A stretch of 64,000 bases of DNA from Pseudomonas sp. ERMR1:02. Lineage in GTDB: Bacteria > Pseudomonadota > Gammaproteobacteria > Pseudomonadales > Pseudomonadaceae. The stretch lies in contig NZ_NKJI01000006.1 in NCBI RefSeq assembly GCF_002277815.1, positions 327,049-391,048 of the forward strand, read 5' to 3'. A program made the translations under genes and the position numbers. Positions 1 to 11,402 of the stretch are shown one piece after another. The notes below the pieces were generated by a model. It saw nothing but the letters and a program-made list of their open reading frames with translations, was not told where the DNA came from and ran no database searches. The first letter of the stretch is position 1; every line of letters starts with the position of its first letter.

Positions 1-76
1 CGGTGAGCCTGATGGTCCGGTCGCGTACCACTTTCCAGCGACGGATTACCGCGCAGATCTTCTGGGGAAGCGTTGA
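1..76 (+). CDS. mlaF: MlaF, phospholipid ABC transporter ATPase (3' end only)
   Basis: Only the last 24 codons are present, read from base 2 to a TGA at 74-76. The tail, with a [14 protein letters not shown] ending, resembles the C-terminus of MlaF, the ATPase of the Mla system that moves phospholipids between the outer and inner membranes. The call rests mainly on position: the stop overlaps the mlaE start (TGATG) and mlaEDCB follow in order. The nucleotide-binding motifs lie outside the window. Confidence 0.8.
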   Translation, partial: GEPDGPVAYHFPATDYRADLLGKR

Positions 77-873
77 TGCGCAAGATTTCACTATTAGAAC
101 GAGTGCGTCGCTTCGGTCACGCCGGCATTGATGTGCTGGCGGTGTTCGGACGTTCGACGCTGTTCCTGTTTCACGCGCTTATGGGTCGCGGCGGCATCGG
201 TGGTGCTTTTGGTCTGCTGGTCAAGCAACTGCATTCCGTGGGTGTGATGTCGCTGGTGATCATCGTGGTCTCCGGCGTTTTCATCGGCATGGTGCTGGCG
301 CTGCAGGGCTTCAATATCCTGTCCAGTTACGGTTCGGAGCAGGCGGTAGGGCAGATGGTTGCGCTGACACTGTTGCGCGAATTGGGGCCGGTGGTGACGG
401 CTTTGCTGTTTGCCGGGCGTGCCGGTTCGGCGTTGACGGCCGAAATCGGCAACATGAAGTCCACCGAACAACTGTCCAGTCTGGAAATGATCGGGGTCGA
501 CCCGCTCAAGTACATCATTGCCCCGCGCCTTTGGGCCGGCTTCATTTCCCTGCCGGTGCTGGCGATGATTTTCAGTGTGGTGGGTATCTGGGGCGGCTCG
601 TGGGTGGCCGTCGACTGGCTGGGTGTCTATGAAGGTTCCTACTGGTCGAACATGCAGAACAGCGTGACCTTCGCTGACGATGTGCTCAACGGCATCATCA
701 AAAGCATGGTTTTTGCCTTCGTCGTGACCTGGATCGCCGTATTTCAAGGCTATGACTGCGAGCCCACTTCCGAGGGGATCAGTCGTGCCACTACCAAGAC
801 CGTGGTGTATGCCTCTCTGGCTGTGCTCGGCCTGGACTTTATTCTGACCGCCTTGATGTTTGGAGATTTCTGA
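76..873 (+). CDS. mlaE: MlaE, lipid-asymmetry ABC transporter permease
   Basis: This 265-residue MlaE/YrbE-family permease sits in the inner membrane and forms the Mla complex with MlaF, MlaD and MlaB. Hydrophobic segments are visible around residues 45-75, 95-115, 150-175 and 205-260. The family pattern with [18 protein letters not shown] near residues 115-132 is intact. I chose the ATG at 76, which overlaps the mlaF stop, over a TTG one codon earlier. The stop overlaps the mlaD start by one base, so the genes are translationally coupled. Confidence 0.96.
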   Translation: MRKISLLERVRRFGHAGIDVLAVFGRSTLFLFHALMGRGGIGGAFGLLVKQLHSVGVMSLVIIVVSGVFIGMVLALQGFNILSSYGSEQAVGQMVALTLLRELGPVVTALLFAGRAGSALTAEIGNMKSTEQLSSLEMIGVDPLKYIIAPRLWAGFISLPVLAMIFSVVGIWGGSWVAVDWLGVYEGSYWSNMQNSVTFADDVLNGIIKSMVFAFVVTWIAVFQGYDCEPTSEGISRATTKTVVYASLAVLGLDFILTALMFGDF

Positions 874-1340
874 TGCAAAACCGCACCCTGGAAATCGGTG
901 TCGGCCTTTTCTTGCTGGCTGGCATCCTGGCTTTGCTGTTGCTGGCGCTGCGGGTCAGTGGCTTGTCCCCGAGCCCGAGCACCGACACCTATAAACTTTA
1001 TGCGTATTTCGACAATATCGCCGGATTGACGGTCAGAGCTAAAGTGACCATGGCCGGTGTGACCATCGGCAAGGTCACAGCGATCGATCTGGATCGCGAC
1101 AGTTTCACCGGTCGAGTGACCATGCAGCTGGAAAAGCGCGTAGATAATCTGCCGGCCGACTCCACTGCATCTATCCTGACCGCTGGCCTGTTGGGCGAGA
1201 AGTACATCGGGCTTAGCGTGGGCGGGGAAGAAACCCTGCTCAAGGATGGCGGGACTATTCATGACACGCAGTCGTCGCTGGTGCTTGAAGACCTGATTGG
1301 TAAGTTTCTTCTCAATACCGTTAGCAAAGAAGCCAAATGA
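873..1340 (+). CDS. mlaD: MlaD, MCE-domain lipid-binding protein
   Basis: A 155-residue protein with one N-terminal transmembrane anchor (about residues 7-27) and a single periplasmic MCE domain (about 38-115, with AYFDNIAGLTVRAKVTMAGV). MlaD hexamers bind phospholipid and dock on the MlaFEB core. Length matches the short bacterial MlaD type. It starts at an ATG overlapping the mlaE stop and ends 10 bases before mlaC, inside the mlaFEDCB operon. Confidence 0.95.
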   Translation: MQNRTLEIGVGLFLLAGILALLLLALRVSGLSPSPSTDTYKLYAYFDNIAGLTVRAKVTMAGVTIGKVTAIDLDRDSFTGRVTMQLEKRVDNLPADSTASILTAGLLGEKYIGLSVGGEETLLKDGGTIHDTQSSLVLEDLIGKFLLNTVSKEAK

Positions 1341-1350
1341 GGATTGTTAA

Positions 1351-2004
1351 ATGATCTCTACCTTGCGACGTGGCCTGTTGGTGTTGCTCGCGGCCTTGCC
1401 GTTGGTGGCTAACGCAGTGGCGGCGCCTTCCGCGCACGAGCTGGTACAGGACACCACCAACCGTATGCTGGCCGATCTGGCAGCCAACAAAGAGAAGTAC
1501 AAACAGGATCCGAAGGATTTTTATGCGGCGCTGAACAGCATCGTCGGGCCTGTTGTGGATGCCGAGGGCATTTCGAAAAGCATCATGACGGTCAAATACT
1601 CGCGCAAAGCCACGCCTGAGCAAATGAAGACCTTTGAAGAAAACTTCAAAAAGGGTCTGTTCCAGTTCTATGGCAATGCCTTGCTCGAGTACAACAACCA
1701 GGGCATCACTGTTGATCCTGCCAAGGACGAGTCGGGCGACCGGACGAGCGTCGGCATGACCGTCAAGGGCAGCAGCGGCGCGATCTACCCCGTGTCCTAC
1801 ACCCTGGAAAAGGTCGGTGGCGAGTGGAAGCTGCGCAACGTCATCATCAACGGCATCAACATCGGCAAGCTGTTCCGCGATCAGTTCGCCGATGCGATGC
1901 AGCGCAATGGCAACGACCTGGACAAGACCATCAATGGTTGGGCCGGGGAGGTTGCCAAGGCCAAGGAAGCCACCGACAAGAAGCCAGGGCAGCAAGCCCA
2001 ATGA
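1351..2004 (+). CDS. mlaC: MlaC, periplasmic phospholipid shuttle
   Basis: A 217-residue MlaC/Ttg2D-family protein with a clear Sec signal peptide (about residues 1-25, cleavage near ANAVAA). The mature part shows the family signature region with YSRKATPEQMKTFEENFKKG and the VIINGINIGKLFRDQF stretch. It carries phospholipid between the outer-membrane MlaA complex and MlaFEDB. mlaA is not in this window. The stop overlaps the mlaB start as ATGA. The C-terminus is lysine- and glutamine-rich. Confidence 0.95.
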   Translation: MISTLRRGLLVLLAALPLVANAVAAPSAHELVQDTTNRMLADLAANKEKYKQDPKDFYAALNSIVGPVVDAEGISKSIMTVKYSRKATPEQMKTFEENFKKGLFQFYGNALLEYNNQGITVDPAKDESGDRTSVGMTVKGSSGAIYPVSYTLEKVGGEWKLRNVIINGINIGKLFRDQFADAMQRNGNDLDKTINGWAGEVAKAKEATDKKPGQQAQ

Positions 2005-2306
2005 GTGAGTCGGCCGTTCAGATGGGCGAAGCTGGCGAGCTGCGGCTCAGCGGTGTGCTGGATTACCGCACCGGCCCTGGTCTGCGCGAGCAGGGGCAGG
2101 CGCTGATCAAGGCGAGTAATGCCGCGGCACTGGTGGTCGATTGTTCAGCGGTGACGAAGTCCACCAGCGTCGGTCTGTCGTTGTTGCTGTGCTTCATGCG
2201 CGATGCGCAGGCGACCGGCAAGGCGCTGAGCATCCGAGGGATGCCAGAAGACATGCGCGAAATCGCTCAGGTCAGTGAGCTGACGGAGCTGTTGGCGCAT
2301 CCCTAA
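2001..2306 (+). CDS. mlaB: MlaB, STAS-domain subunit of Mla transporter
   Basis: A 101-residue single STAS domain protein starting at ATG 2001, four bases inside the end of mlaC. The core shows the STAS pattern (LVVDCSAVTKSTSVGLSLLL) with the conserved serine region. MlaB binds MlaF and is needed for complex assembly and activity. It closes the mla operon and is followed by a strong intrinsic terminator. Confidence 0.92.
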   Translation: MSESAVQMGEAGELRLSGVLDYRTGPGLREQGQALIKASNAAALVVDCSAVTKSTSVGLSLLLCFMRDAQATGKALSIRGMPEDMREIAQVSELTELLAHP

Positions 2307-2321
2307 CCCGCATCGATAAAT

Positions 2322-2374
2322 AAGCCCCCCGTCAGAGTCCTGCTCCGCGGGGTTCGCAGGCGCGGGGCTTTTTT
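2322..2374 (+). terminator. Intrinsic terminator after mlaB
   Basis: AAGCCCC at 2322-2328 pairs with GGGGCTT at 2364-2370, with further GC pairing inside, followed by a run of six T. It separates the mla operon from ibaG. Confidence 0.8.
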
Positions 2375-2420
2375 GTATGATGTCCGACCCGCGCGCACAT
2401 GGCGCCGATTGAGGTTGAGC

Positions 2421-3948
<1,528 letters not shown>

Positions 3949-3994
3949 TTTCTGCTGCATGGGCATAAGGACATGCCCGTTGAATTGTTCGAAG

Positions 3995-4017
3995 TCGAGG
4001 GTGGTTGACACCCTCGA
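3995..4017 (+). other. Hairpin between murA and hisG
   Basis: A perfect 9-bp stem, TCGAGGGTG pairing with CACCCTCGA, without a following T-run. A smaller 6-bp hairpin (GGGCAT/ATGCCC) lies just upstream. It may stabilise or process the murA-hisG transcript; this is not a canonical terminator. Confidence 0.4.
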
Positions 4018-4077
4018 TGTGTGTCCGGCGCCGTTTGCGTCCGGGCATGAGTACCTTGATAAGGACTGACGTTTCCC

Positions 4078-4713
4078 ATGCTGACTATCGCACTGTCCAA
4101 GGGCCGCATCCTTGACGACACCCTGCCGCTTCTGGCTGAAGCGGGCATCGTGCCGACCGAGAATCCGGACAAGAGCCGCAAGCTGATCATTCCCACGACC
4201 CAGGAAGATGTACGCCTGCTGATCGTGCGTGCCACCGACGTGCCGACTTACGTCGAGCATGGCGCCGCCGATCTTGGCGTCGCCGGTAAAGACGTGCTGA
4301 TGGAATATGGCGGCCAGGGCCTGTACGAGCCTCTGGACCTGCAAATTGCCCAGTGCAAACTGATGACCGCCGGCAAGGTCGGCGCGGTCGAGCCCAAGGG
4401 CCGCCTGCGTATCGCGACCAAGTTCGTCAATGTTGCCAAGCGCTACTACGCCGAACAGGGCCGCCAGGTCGACATCATCAAGCTGTACGGCTCTATGGAG
4501 CTGGCGCCGCTGATCGGTCTGGCCGACAAAATCATCGATGTGGTCGACACCGGCAACACGCTGCGGGCCAACGGCCTGGAGCCACAGGATTTCATTGCTG
4601 CCATCAGCTCTCGCCTGATCGTCAACAAAGCTTCGATGAAAATGCAGCACGCCCGTATCCAGGCGTTGATCGACACCCTGCGCAAGGCAGTGGAGTCTCG
4701 ACACCGCGGCTGA
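4078..4713 (+). CDS. hisG: HisG, ATP phosphoribosyltransferase (short form)
   Basis: A 211-residue short-form HisG, the first histidine biosynthesis enzyme, condensing ATP with PRPP. The short form lacks the regulatory ACT-like domain and needs the HisZ subunit, which is not encoded in this window. Visible family features are the N-terminal [10 protein letters not shown] and the PRPP-binding [13 protein letters not shown] stretch near residue 160. hisD follows after 126 bp containing a terminator-like hairpin. Confidence 0.96.
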   Translation: MLTIALSKGRILDDTLPLLAEAGIVPTENPDKSRKLIIPTTQEDVRLLIVRATDVPTYVEHGAADLGVAGKDVLMEYGGQGLYEPLDLQIAQCKLMTAGKVGAVEPKGRLRIATKFVNVAKRYYAEQGRQVDIIKLYGSMELAPLIGLADKIIDVVDTGNTLRANGLEPQDFIAAISSRLIVNKASMKMQHARIQALIDTLRKAVESRHRG

Positions 4714-4766
4714 TTCACTTGCGCGACCGCAAGGCGCGCCCGTCTATCCGCCTCATAGCCAGAATT

Positions 4767-4816
4767 CTCAGGTGCCCAAGCGGAAACGACTGCTAAGTTA
4801 GGGCGCCTGAGTTTTT
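4767..4816 (+). terminator. Terminator or attenuator-like hairpin between hisG and hisD
   Basis: CTCAGGTGCCC at 4767-4777 pairs with GGGCGCCTGAG at 4801-4811 (one G-U wobble) around a 23-base loop, followed immediately by TTTTT. It ends only 24 bases before the hisD ATG. I see no histidine-rich leader peptide. Confidence 0.55.
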
Positions 4817-4839
4817 GCCAATTCTATGAGGCTCTCGCT

Positions 4840-6165
4840 ATGACCGCACCGACTGCAATTCGCCGACTCAACGCTGCTGACCCGGATTTCGCACATCATC
4901 TGGATCATCTGCTGAGCTGGGAGAGTGTGTCTGACGACTCGGTCAATCAGCGAGTGCTGGAGATCATCAAAGCCGTGCGCGAGCGTGGCGATGCGGCGCT
5001 GGTGGAATTCACCCGTCAGTTCGACGGGCTGGACGTCGCGTCCATGGCTGACCTCATCCTGCGGCGCGAACGCCTGGAACTGGCGCTCACGCGCATCACC
5101 GTGCCTCAGCGCGAAGCCCTGGAAAAAGCCGCGGCGCGCGTGCGCAGCTACCACGAAAAGCAGAAACAGGATTCCTGGAGCTACACCGAAGCAGACGGCA
5201 CTGTGTTGGGCCAAAAGGTCACGCCGCTGGATCGCGCCGGTCTGTACGTGCCGGGCGGGAAGGCATCGTACCCGTCGTCGGTACTGATGAACGCGATCCC
5301 GGCCAAGGTCGCAGGCGTGACCGAAGTGGTCATGGTAGTGCCAACGCCGCGTGGTGAAATCAATGAACTGGTGCTCGCTGCGGCCTGCATCGCCGGCGTC
5401 GACCGCGTGTTCACCATCGGCGGCGCTCAAGCCGTTGCCGCGCTAGCCTACGGTACCGAAAGCGTGCCGAAGGTCGACAAAGTAGTGGGCCCGGGCAACA
5501 TCTACGTGGCCACCGCCAAACGTCACGTGTTTGGCCAGGTCGGTATCGACATGATCGCAGGTCCGTCGGAAATTCTCGTGGTGTGTGACGGCAAGACCGA
5601 CCCGGACTGGATCGCCATGGACCTGTTCTCCCAGGCCGAGCACGACGAAGACGCACAGGCGATTTTGGTAAGCCCGGATGCTGCGTTTCTCGACCAGGTT
5701 GCCGCAAGTATTGCCAAACTGCTACCGACCATGGAACGCGCCACCATCATCGAAACCTCGATCAATGGCCGTGGGGCGTTGATTCAGGTGCGTGACATGG
5801 AGCAGGCCATCGAAGTCGCCAATCGCATCGCGCCGGAGCACCTGGAGTTGTCGGTCGCTGACCCACAAGCCTGGTTGCCACAGATCCGTCACGCTGGCGC
5901 AATCTTCATGGGTCGTCACACCTCTGAAGCCCTCGGTGACTACTGCGCAGGTCCTAACCACGTACTGCCAACTTCCGGCACCGCACGGTTCTCTTCGCCA
6001 CTGGGTGTGTACGACTTCCAGAAACGCTCGTCGATCATTTTCTGCTCCGAGCAAGGCGCGTCGGACCTGGGCAAAACCGCTTCCGTGCTGGCTCGCGGCG
6101 AGTCGCTGACCGCCCACGCCCGCAGCGCCGAATACCGCATCATTGACGAAAAGCAGGGGAACTGA
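4840..6165 (+). CDS. hisD: HisD, histidinol dehydrogenase
   Basis: A 441-residue zinc- and NAD-dependent histidinol dehydrogenase, catalysing the last two oxidations to L-histidine. Visible family blocks are [43 protein letters not shown] and the metal-site region [10 protein letters not shown] near residues 265-275. Length is typical. hisC starts two bases after its stop, so the two are a tight operon. Confidence 0.97.
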   Translation: MTAPTAIRRLNAADPDFAHHLDHLLSWESVSDDSVNQRVLEIIKAVRERGDAALVEFTRQFDGLDVASMADLILRRERLELALTRITVPQREALEKAAARVRSYHEKQKQDSWSYTEADGTVLGQKVTPLDRAGLYVPGGKASYPSSVLMNAIPAKVAGVTEVVMVVPTPRGEINELVLAAACIAGVDRVFTIGGAQAVAALAYGTESVPKVDKVVGPGNIYVATAKRHVFGQVGIDMIAGPSEILVVCDGKTDPDWIAMDLFSQAEHDEDAQAILVSPDAAFLDQVAASIAKLLPTMERATIIETSINGRGALIQVRDMEQAIEVANRIAPEHLELSVADPQAWLPQIRHAGAIFMGRHTSEALGDYCAGPNHVLPTSGTARFSSPLGVYDFQKRSSIIFCSEQGASDLGKTASVLARGESLTAHARSAEYRIIDEKQGN

Positions 6166-6167
6166 TC

Positions 6168-7220
6168 ATGAGTAAATTCTGGAGCCCGTTCGTCAAGAAT
6201 CTGGTGCCTTACGTACCTGGCGAGCAGCCGAAACTGGCAAAACTGGTGAAGCTCAACACCAATGAAAACCCGTACGGGCCATCGCCGAAAGCCTTGGCGG
6301 CGATGCAAACCGAACTGAACGACAACCTGCGCCTGTACCCTGATCCGAACAGCGACCTGCTGAAAAACGCAGTCGCCAAGTACTACGGTGTACAGAACAA
6401 TCAAGTCTTCCTCGGCAACGGTTCCGACGAAGTTCTGGCACACATTTTCCACGGCTTGCTGCAGCATGATCAGCCGCTGCTGTTCCCGGACATCAGCTAC
6501 AGCTTCTATCCGGTTTACTGCGGGTTGTACGGCATCAAGTTCGATGCTGTGCCGCTGGACGAGCAGTTCCAGATCAACCCGGCGGACTACGCCAAACCGA
6601 ATGGCGGGATCATCTTCCCCAACCCGAACGCTCCGACTGGTTGCCTGTTGGCGCTGGACGCCGTTGAGCAGATCCTCAAGGCCAGTCCCGATTCGGTGAT
6701 CGTGGTGGATGAGGCTTACATCGACTTTGGTGGGGAAACGGCGATCACTTTGGTGGACCGTTATCCGAACCTGCTGGTGACGCAGACCCTGTCCAAATCC
6801 CGTTCGCTGGCCGGCTTGCGGGTCGGCCTGGCGGTAGGGCATCCCGACCTGATCGAAGCGCTGGAGCGAATCAAGAACAGTTTCAACTCCTATCCGCTGG
6901 ATCGCATGGCGAATGTCGGTGCTGCGGCGGCGTTCGAGGATCGTGAGTATTTCGACAAGACGTGTCGTCTGGTGATCGAAAACCGTGAATGGGTCATCAC
7001 GCAGTTGCAGGCCAAGGGTTTTGAAGTGCTGCCGTCGGCGGCGAACTTCATTTTTGCGCGTCATCCGAAGCACGATGCGGCGGGTCTGGCGGCGAAACTG
7101 CGCGAGCAAGGTGTGATCGTCCGGCACTTCAAGCAGGAGCGGATCGCGCAGTTCCTGCGGATCAGCATTGGCACGCCTGAGCAGAATCAGGCGCTGATCG
7201 ACGGCCTCGGCGACCTATAA
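6168..7220 (+). CDS. hisC: HisC, histidinol-phosphate aminotransferase
   Basis: A 350-residue fold-type I PLP aminotransferase converting imidazole-acetol phosphate and glutamate to histidinol phosphate. The PLP-binding lysine is Lys210 in [14 protein letters not shown], and the PNPNAPTG and DEAYIDF blocks are present. It starts two bases after hisD. A REPIN follows the stop instead of a canonical terminator. Confidence 0.96.
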   Translation: MSKFWSPFVKNLVPYVPGEQPKLAKLVKLNTNENPYGPSPKALAAMQTELNDNLRLYPDPNSDLLKNAVAKYYGVQNNQVFLGNGSDEVLAHIFHGLLQHDQPLLFPDISYSFYPVYCGLYGIKFDAVPLDEQFQINPADYAKPNGGIIFPNPNAPTGCLLALDAVEQILKASPDSVIVVDEAYIDFGGETAITLVDRYPNLLVTQTLSKSRSLAGLRVGLAVGHPDLIEALERIKNSFNSYPLDRMANVGAAAAFEDREYFDKTCRLVIENREWVITQLQAKGFEVLPSAANFIFARHPKHDAAGLAAKLREQGVIVRHFKQERIAQFLRISIGTPEQNQALIDGLGDL

Positions 7221-7226
7221 ACCGCT

Positions 7227-7319
7227 TTCGCGAGCAAGCCCGCTCCCACACTTGAACTCTGTCGGACACATATTCTGTGTTCACTAGAGATCAAATGTGG
7301 GAGCGGGCTTGCTCGCGAA
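7227..7319. repeat. REPIN (inverted REP pair)
   Basis: Two inverted arms of the TGGGAGCGGGCTTGCTCGCGA type, separated by about 40 bp, lie between convergent hisC and the DUF4198 gene. The arm type matches the elements near 60.2 and 61.5 kb. Confidence 0.9.
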
Positions 7320-7342
7320 TGGAGCACCACCGACTTGAAGCC

Positions 7343-8104
7343 TTATTCGTGATGCGGTTCGCCCAGGAACGTCAGCGAACTGAACAATCCGCGACTGCTC
7401 ACGTCAGCGCTGTCTGTCACTGGCACTTCCACCTGCGCCGAAATCACATTTAACCCTTCATTACGCACCAGCACCTGCGCCCGACCATCAGCATCGGTCT
7501 CGGTACTCAAGGTGTTCGGCGCGTTGCGATAGTCGCCAACCAACTTCACGCCCGCCGCCGGTTTGCCATCCAGTAGCACGCGGACCGGTAGCGAGTTGCC
7601 CGGCCCGACGGTCAGTGGATCAACCTCGGGCAGTATCAGCAACTTCAGCTGATCAAGTTTCGGCAGCTTCGCCCCCGGCTGATCAATTGCCAGGCTGTAC
7701 TTGAACGTCTGTGTCGATTCGATCGCCCCCGGCACTTTGCTGCGCCCTTCGTTGATCCACTTCTTGTCCGCGGTTTGCGACCACATGCCGTTATCCAGCG
7801 CCACGGCCATCACCGCCGGTGGTTTCAGTGGTTGCAGGCGTGCGTGATCGGCCAGGCGCTGAACCGTCACCGGAATCATTTTTCCGTTGCCGTCATAGGC
7901 CCAGGCGCCGCTGATTTTTTTCGCTTTGAAAGCGTTGTCCTCAGCGCCGTGGCCGTAGACCACTTCGATGTTGCCGCGGCGTTCTTCGGTCCACAGGCCA
8001 TGGGCCGAGACCTGTGTGGCGAACAGCAGGCCGAGCAGGGCCAGGGGGTTCAGAGGGTAAAAAAGCCTGGCGCAGGCGAGAGATGCATTTGTTCGAGACG
8101 ACAT
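7343..8104 (-). CDS. DUF4198-family periplasmic protein
   Basis: A 253-residue protein with an N-terminal signal peptide (hydrophobic core about residues 17-33, cleavage after VSA) whose mature end begins HGLW. That histidine and the overall pattern fit DUF4198 proteins, often linked to nickel, cobalt or zinc handling; the substrate here is unknown. The C-terminal half resembles an Ig-like carboxypeptidase-regulatory fold (KLVGDYRNAPNTLSTETDADGRAQVLV). I chose the ATG at 8104 because GGAA lies about 11 bases upstream; the TTG five codons earlier has no ribosome binding site. The start codon sits inside a long inverted repeat that may be an operator. Confidence 0.75.
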   Translation of the reverse strand: MSSRTNASLACARLFYPLNPLALLGLLFATQVSAHGLWTEERRGNIEVVYGHGAEDNAFKAKKISGAWAYDGNGKMIPVTVQRLADHARLQPLKPPAVMAVALDNGMWSQTADKKWINEGRSKVPGAIESTQTFKYSLAIDQPGAKLPKLDQLKLLILPEVDPLTVGPGNSLPVRVLLDGKPAAGVKLVGDYRNAPNTLSTETDADGRAQVLVRNEGLNVISAQVEVPVTDSADVSSRGLFSSLTFLGEPHHE

Positions 8105-8148
8105 GTTATGTTGTTCCAATTGCTAGAATTGAAACAATATAACATGTC
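8100..8148. promoter_or_regulatory. 49-bp inverted repeat over the DUF4198 start codon
   Basis: Arms 8100-8121 and 8127-8148 pair at 20 of 22 positions (mismatches at 8110/8138 and 8116/8132) around a 5-base centre. Each outer half carries TGTTAT or ATAACA, the type of half-site used by Fur/Zur-family repressors, but I cannot assign a regulator. The left arm overlaps the ATG and ribosome binding site, so binding or RNA folding could block expression. Confidence 0.5.
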
Positions 8149-8169
8149 TAATGAGAATGTCTTCCAATA

Positions 8170-8186
8170 GCTCGAGATTCTCGAGC
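8170..8186. other. Short perfect hairpin downstream of algW
   Basis: GCTCGAG, a 3-base loop ATT, then CTCGAGC. It lies just past the algW stop on the minus strand, without a T-run, so it is at best a weak terminator. Confidence 0.35.
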
Positions 8187-8191
8187 CAGGC

Positions 8192-9352
<1,161 letters not shown>

Positions 9353-9454
9353 TAAGCACGTCCTGAAAGGTTGCAGGCGGTTAGGGACCGCCCATAATGT
9401 CGCGCATTATACGAGGCCGCGCGTGCCTCTGAACGGGATATTTAGGAGTCTTTT

Positions 9455-10213
9455 ATGGCCGTCGCCCTGAGCACACTCGTCGAAGAAGCCGACCGTTACC
9501 TGAACAGTGCAAAGATTGCCGATTATTGCCCCAACGGCCTGCAGGTCGAAGGCCGGCCGCAGGTGATGCGCATCGTCAGCGGCGTCACCGCCAGCCAGGC
9601 CTTGCTTGATGCCGCGGTTGAAGCCAATGCCGATCTGGTGCTGGTGCACCACGGCTACTTCTGGAAGGGCGAAAACCCGTGCATTACCGGCATGAAGCAA
9701 CGCCGGCTGAAGACTCTGCTCAAGCACGACATCAGCCTGTTGTCCTACCACCTGCCGCTGGATCTGCACCCGGAGGTTGGCAACAACGTGCAGTTGGCAC
9801 GTCAGCTCGACATCACCGTCGAAGGCCCGCTGGATCCCGACAACCTGAAAATCGTCGGTCTGGTCGGCTCGTTGAGCGAACCGGTGACGCCTCGGGATTT
9901 CGCCCGCCGCGTGCAGGAGGTCATGGGCCGCGAGCCGTTGCTGATTGAAGGCAGCGCGATGATTCGCCGCGTCGGCTGGTGCACCGGTGGCGGCCAGGGC
10001 TATATCGATCAGGCGGTCCTGGCCGGTGTCGATCTGTATCTCAGCGGCGAAGCGTCCGAACAAACCTTCCACAGCGCCCGTGAAAACGACATCAGCTTCA
10101 TCGCCGCCGGTCACCATGCCACCGAGCGCTATGGCATTCAGGCGCTGGGGGATTACCTGGCGCGGCGGTTTGCTCTTGAGCACATTTTTATCGATTGTCC
10201 GAATCCCATCTGA
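9455..10213 (+). CDS. NIF3-like dinuclear metal-centre protein (YbgI type)
   Basis: A 252-residue protein of the NIF3/YbgI family, hexameric proteins with a two-metal site of uncertain biochemical role. Metal-ligand regions are visible as LVLVHHGYFWKG (about residues 64-75), LSYHLPLDLHPEVGNN and, near the C-terminus, AGHHATERYG. It is divergent from algW across a 102-bp gap. A GGAG-type ribosome binding site (TTTAGGAG) precedes the ATG. Confidence 0.9.
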   Translation: MAVALSTLVEEADRYLNSAKIADYCPNGLQVEGRPQVMRIVSGVTASQALLDAAVEANADLVLVHHGYFWKGENPCITGMKQRRLKTLLKHDISLLSYHLPLDLHPEVGNNVQLARQLDITVEGPLDPDNLKIVGLVGSLSEPVTPRDFARRVQEVMGREPLLIEGSAMIRRVGWCTGGGQGYIDQAVLAGVDLYLSGEASEQTFHSARENDISFIAAGHHATERYGIQALGDYLARRFALEHIFIDCPNPI

Positions 10214-10229
10214 CTGCCGCACCTTGATC

Positions 10230-10331
10230 CTGTAGGAGCGAGCATGCTCGCGATGAACCTGAGTACGCCGCTGGCTGTCAGGATTCCCGCGTTATCGTTG
10301 ACGACCATCGCGAGCATGCTCGCTCCTACAG
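10230..10331. repeat. REPIN
   Basis: Inverted TGTAGGAGCGAGCATGCTCGCGA arms flank a core that includes CGTTATCGTTGACGACCA, a core shared with several other elements in the window. Confidence 0.9.
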
Positions 10332-10476
10332 GGGGCGATTGCACCCAAACGCGGAGGCATATTCATATGCCCTTTCGATCTAGCTGGCGTCCTGATTAGA
10401 AGAGGGTCGCTGTGCTAGGATTCCCCGCTCGAACACGGCCCGCTGGCCGTTCCTAAGAAAGATTTCGTGAGTAGCC

Positions 10477-11394
10477 ATGGTCGACAAACTGACGCATCTG
10501 AAACAGCTGGAGGCGGAAAGCATCCACATCATCCGCGAGGTCGCCGCCGAGTTCGACAACCCGGTGATGCTGTACTCCGTCGGTAAAGATTCCGCCGTAA
10601 TGCTGCACCTTGCACGCAAAGCATTCTTCCCGGGCAAACTGCCGTTCCCGGTAATGCACGTCGACACCCGGTGGAAGTTCAAGGAAATGTACGCGTTCCG
10701 CGACCGCATGGTCGAAGAACTCGGCCTGGATCTGCTGGTGCACGTCAACCCCGATGGCGTGGCGCAGGGTATCAATCCGCTGACCCACGGCAGTGCCAAG
10801 CACACGGACATCATGAAGACCGAAGGCCTCAAGCAGGCCCTCGACAAGTACGGCTTCGATGCCGCTTTCGGTGGCGCCCGCCGCGACGAAGAGAAATCCC
10901 GTGCCAAAGAGCGCGTGTATTCCTTCCGCGACACCAAGCACCGCTGGGATCCGAAAAACCAGCGTCCAGAGTTGTGGAATGTCTACAACGGCAACGTCAA
11001 CAAGGGTGAATCGATCCGCGTTTTCCCATTGTCGAACTGGACCGAACTGGACATCTGGCAGTACATCTACCTCGAAGGCATTCCGATCGTGCCGCTGTAT
11101 TTCGCCGCCGAACGCGACGTCATCGAGATGAATGGCACCTGGATCATGATCGACGACGAACGCCTGCTCAATCACCTGAGCGATGAAGACAAGGCGCGTA
11201 TCGTCAAGAAGAAGGTCCGCTTCCGTACGCTTGGCGACTACCCGCTGACCGGTGCGGTCGAGTCCGAGGCCACCAGCCTGACCGACATCATTCAGGAAAT
11301 GCTCCTGACGCGAACTTCCGAACGCCAGGGCCGGGTCATCGATCACGATGGCGCAGGCTCGATGGAAGAAAAGAAACGTCAGGGTTATTTCTAA
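10477..11394 (+). CDS. cysD: CysD, sulfate adenylyltransferase small subunit
   Basis: A 305-residue PP-loop ATP sulfurylase subunit that makes adenylylsulfate with the GTPase CysN. The nucleotide-binding loop is [15 protein letters not shown] near residues 35-49, and the family end GYF is present. It lies 8 bases before cysNC in the usual cysD-cysNC operon. I chose ATG 10477 from family length; there is only a weak purine stretch upstream. Confidence 0.97.
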   Translation: MVDKLTHLKQLEAESIHIIREVAAEFDNPVMLYSVGKDSAVMLHLARKAFFPGKLPFPVMHVDTRWKFKEMYAFRDRMVEELGLDLLVHVNPDGVAQGINPLTHGSAKHTDIMKTEGLKQALDKYGFDAAFGGARRDEEKSRAKERVYSFRDTKHRWDPKNQRPELWNVYNGNVNKGESIRVFPLSNWTELDIWQYIYLEGIPIVPLYFAAERDVIEMNGTWIMIDDERLLNHLSDEDKARIVKKKVRFRTLGDYPLTGAVESEATSLTDIIQEMLLTRTSERQGRVIDHDGAGSMEEKKRQGYF

Positions 11395-11402
11395 GGGTTG
11401 TC

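Noticed and set aside
8142..8170. Tiny plus-strand frame (8 codons) beginning in the right arm of the DUF4198 inverted repeat
   Set aside because: Too short to judge. It mirrors the start of DUF4198 only because the repeat is palindromic.
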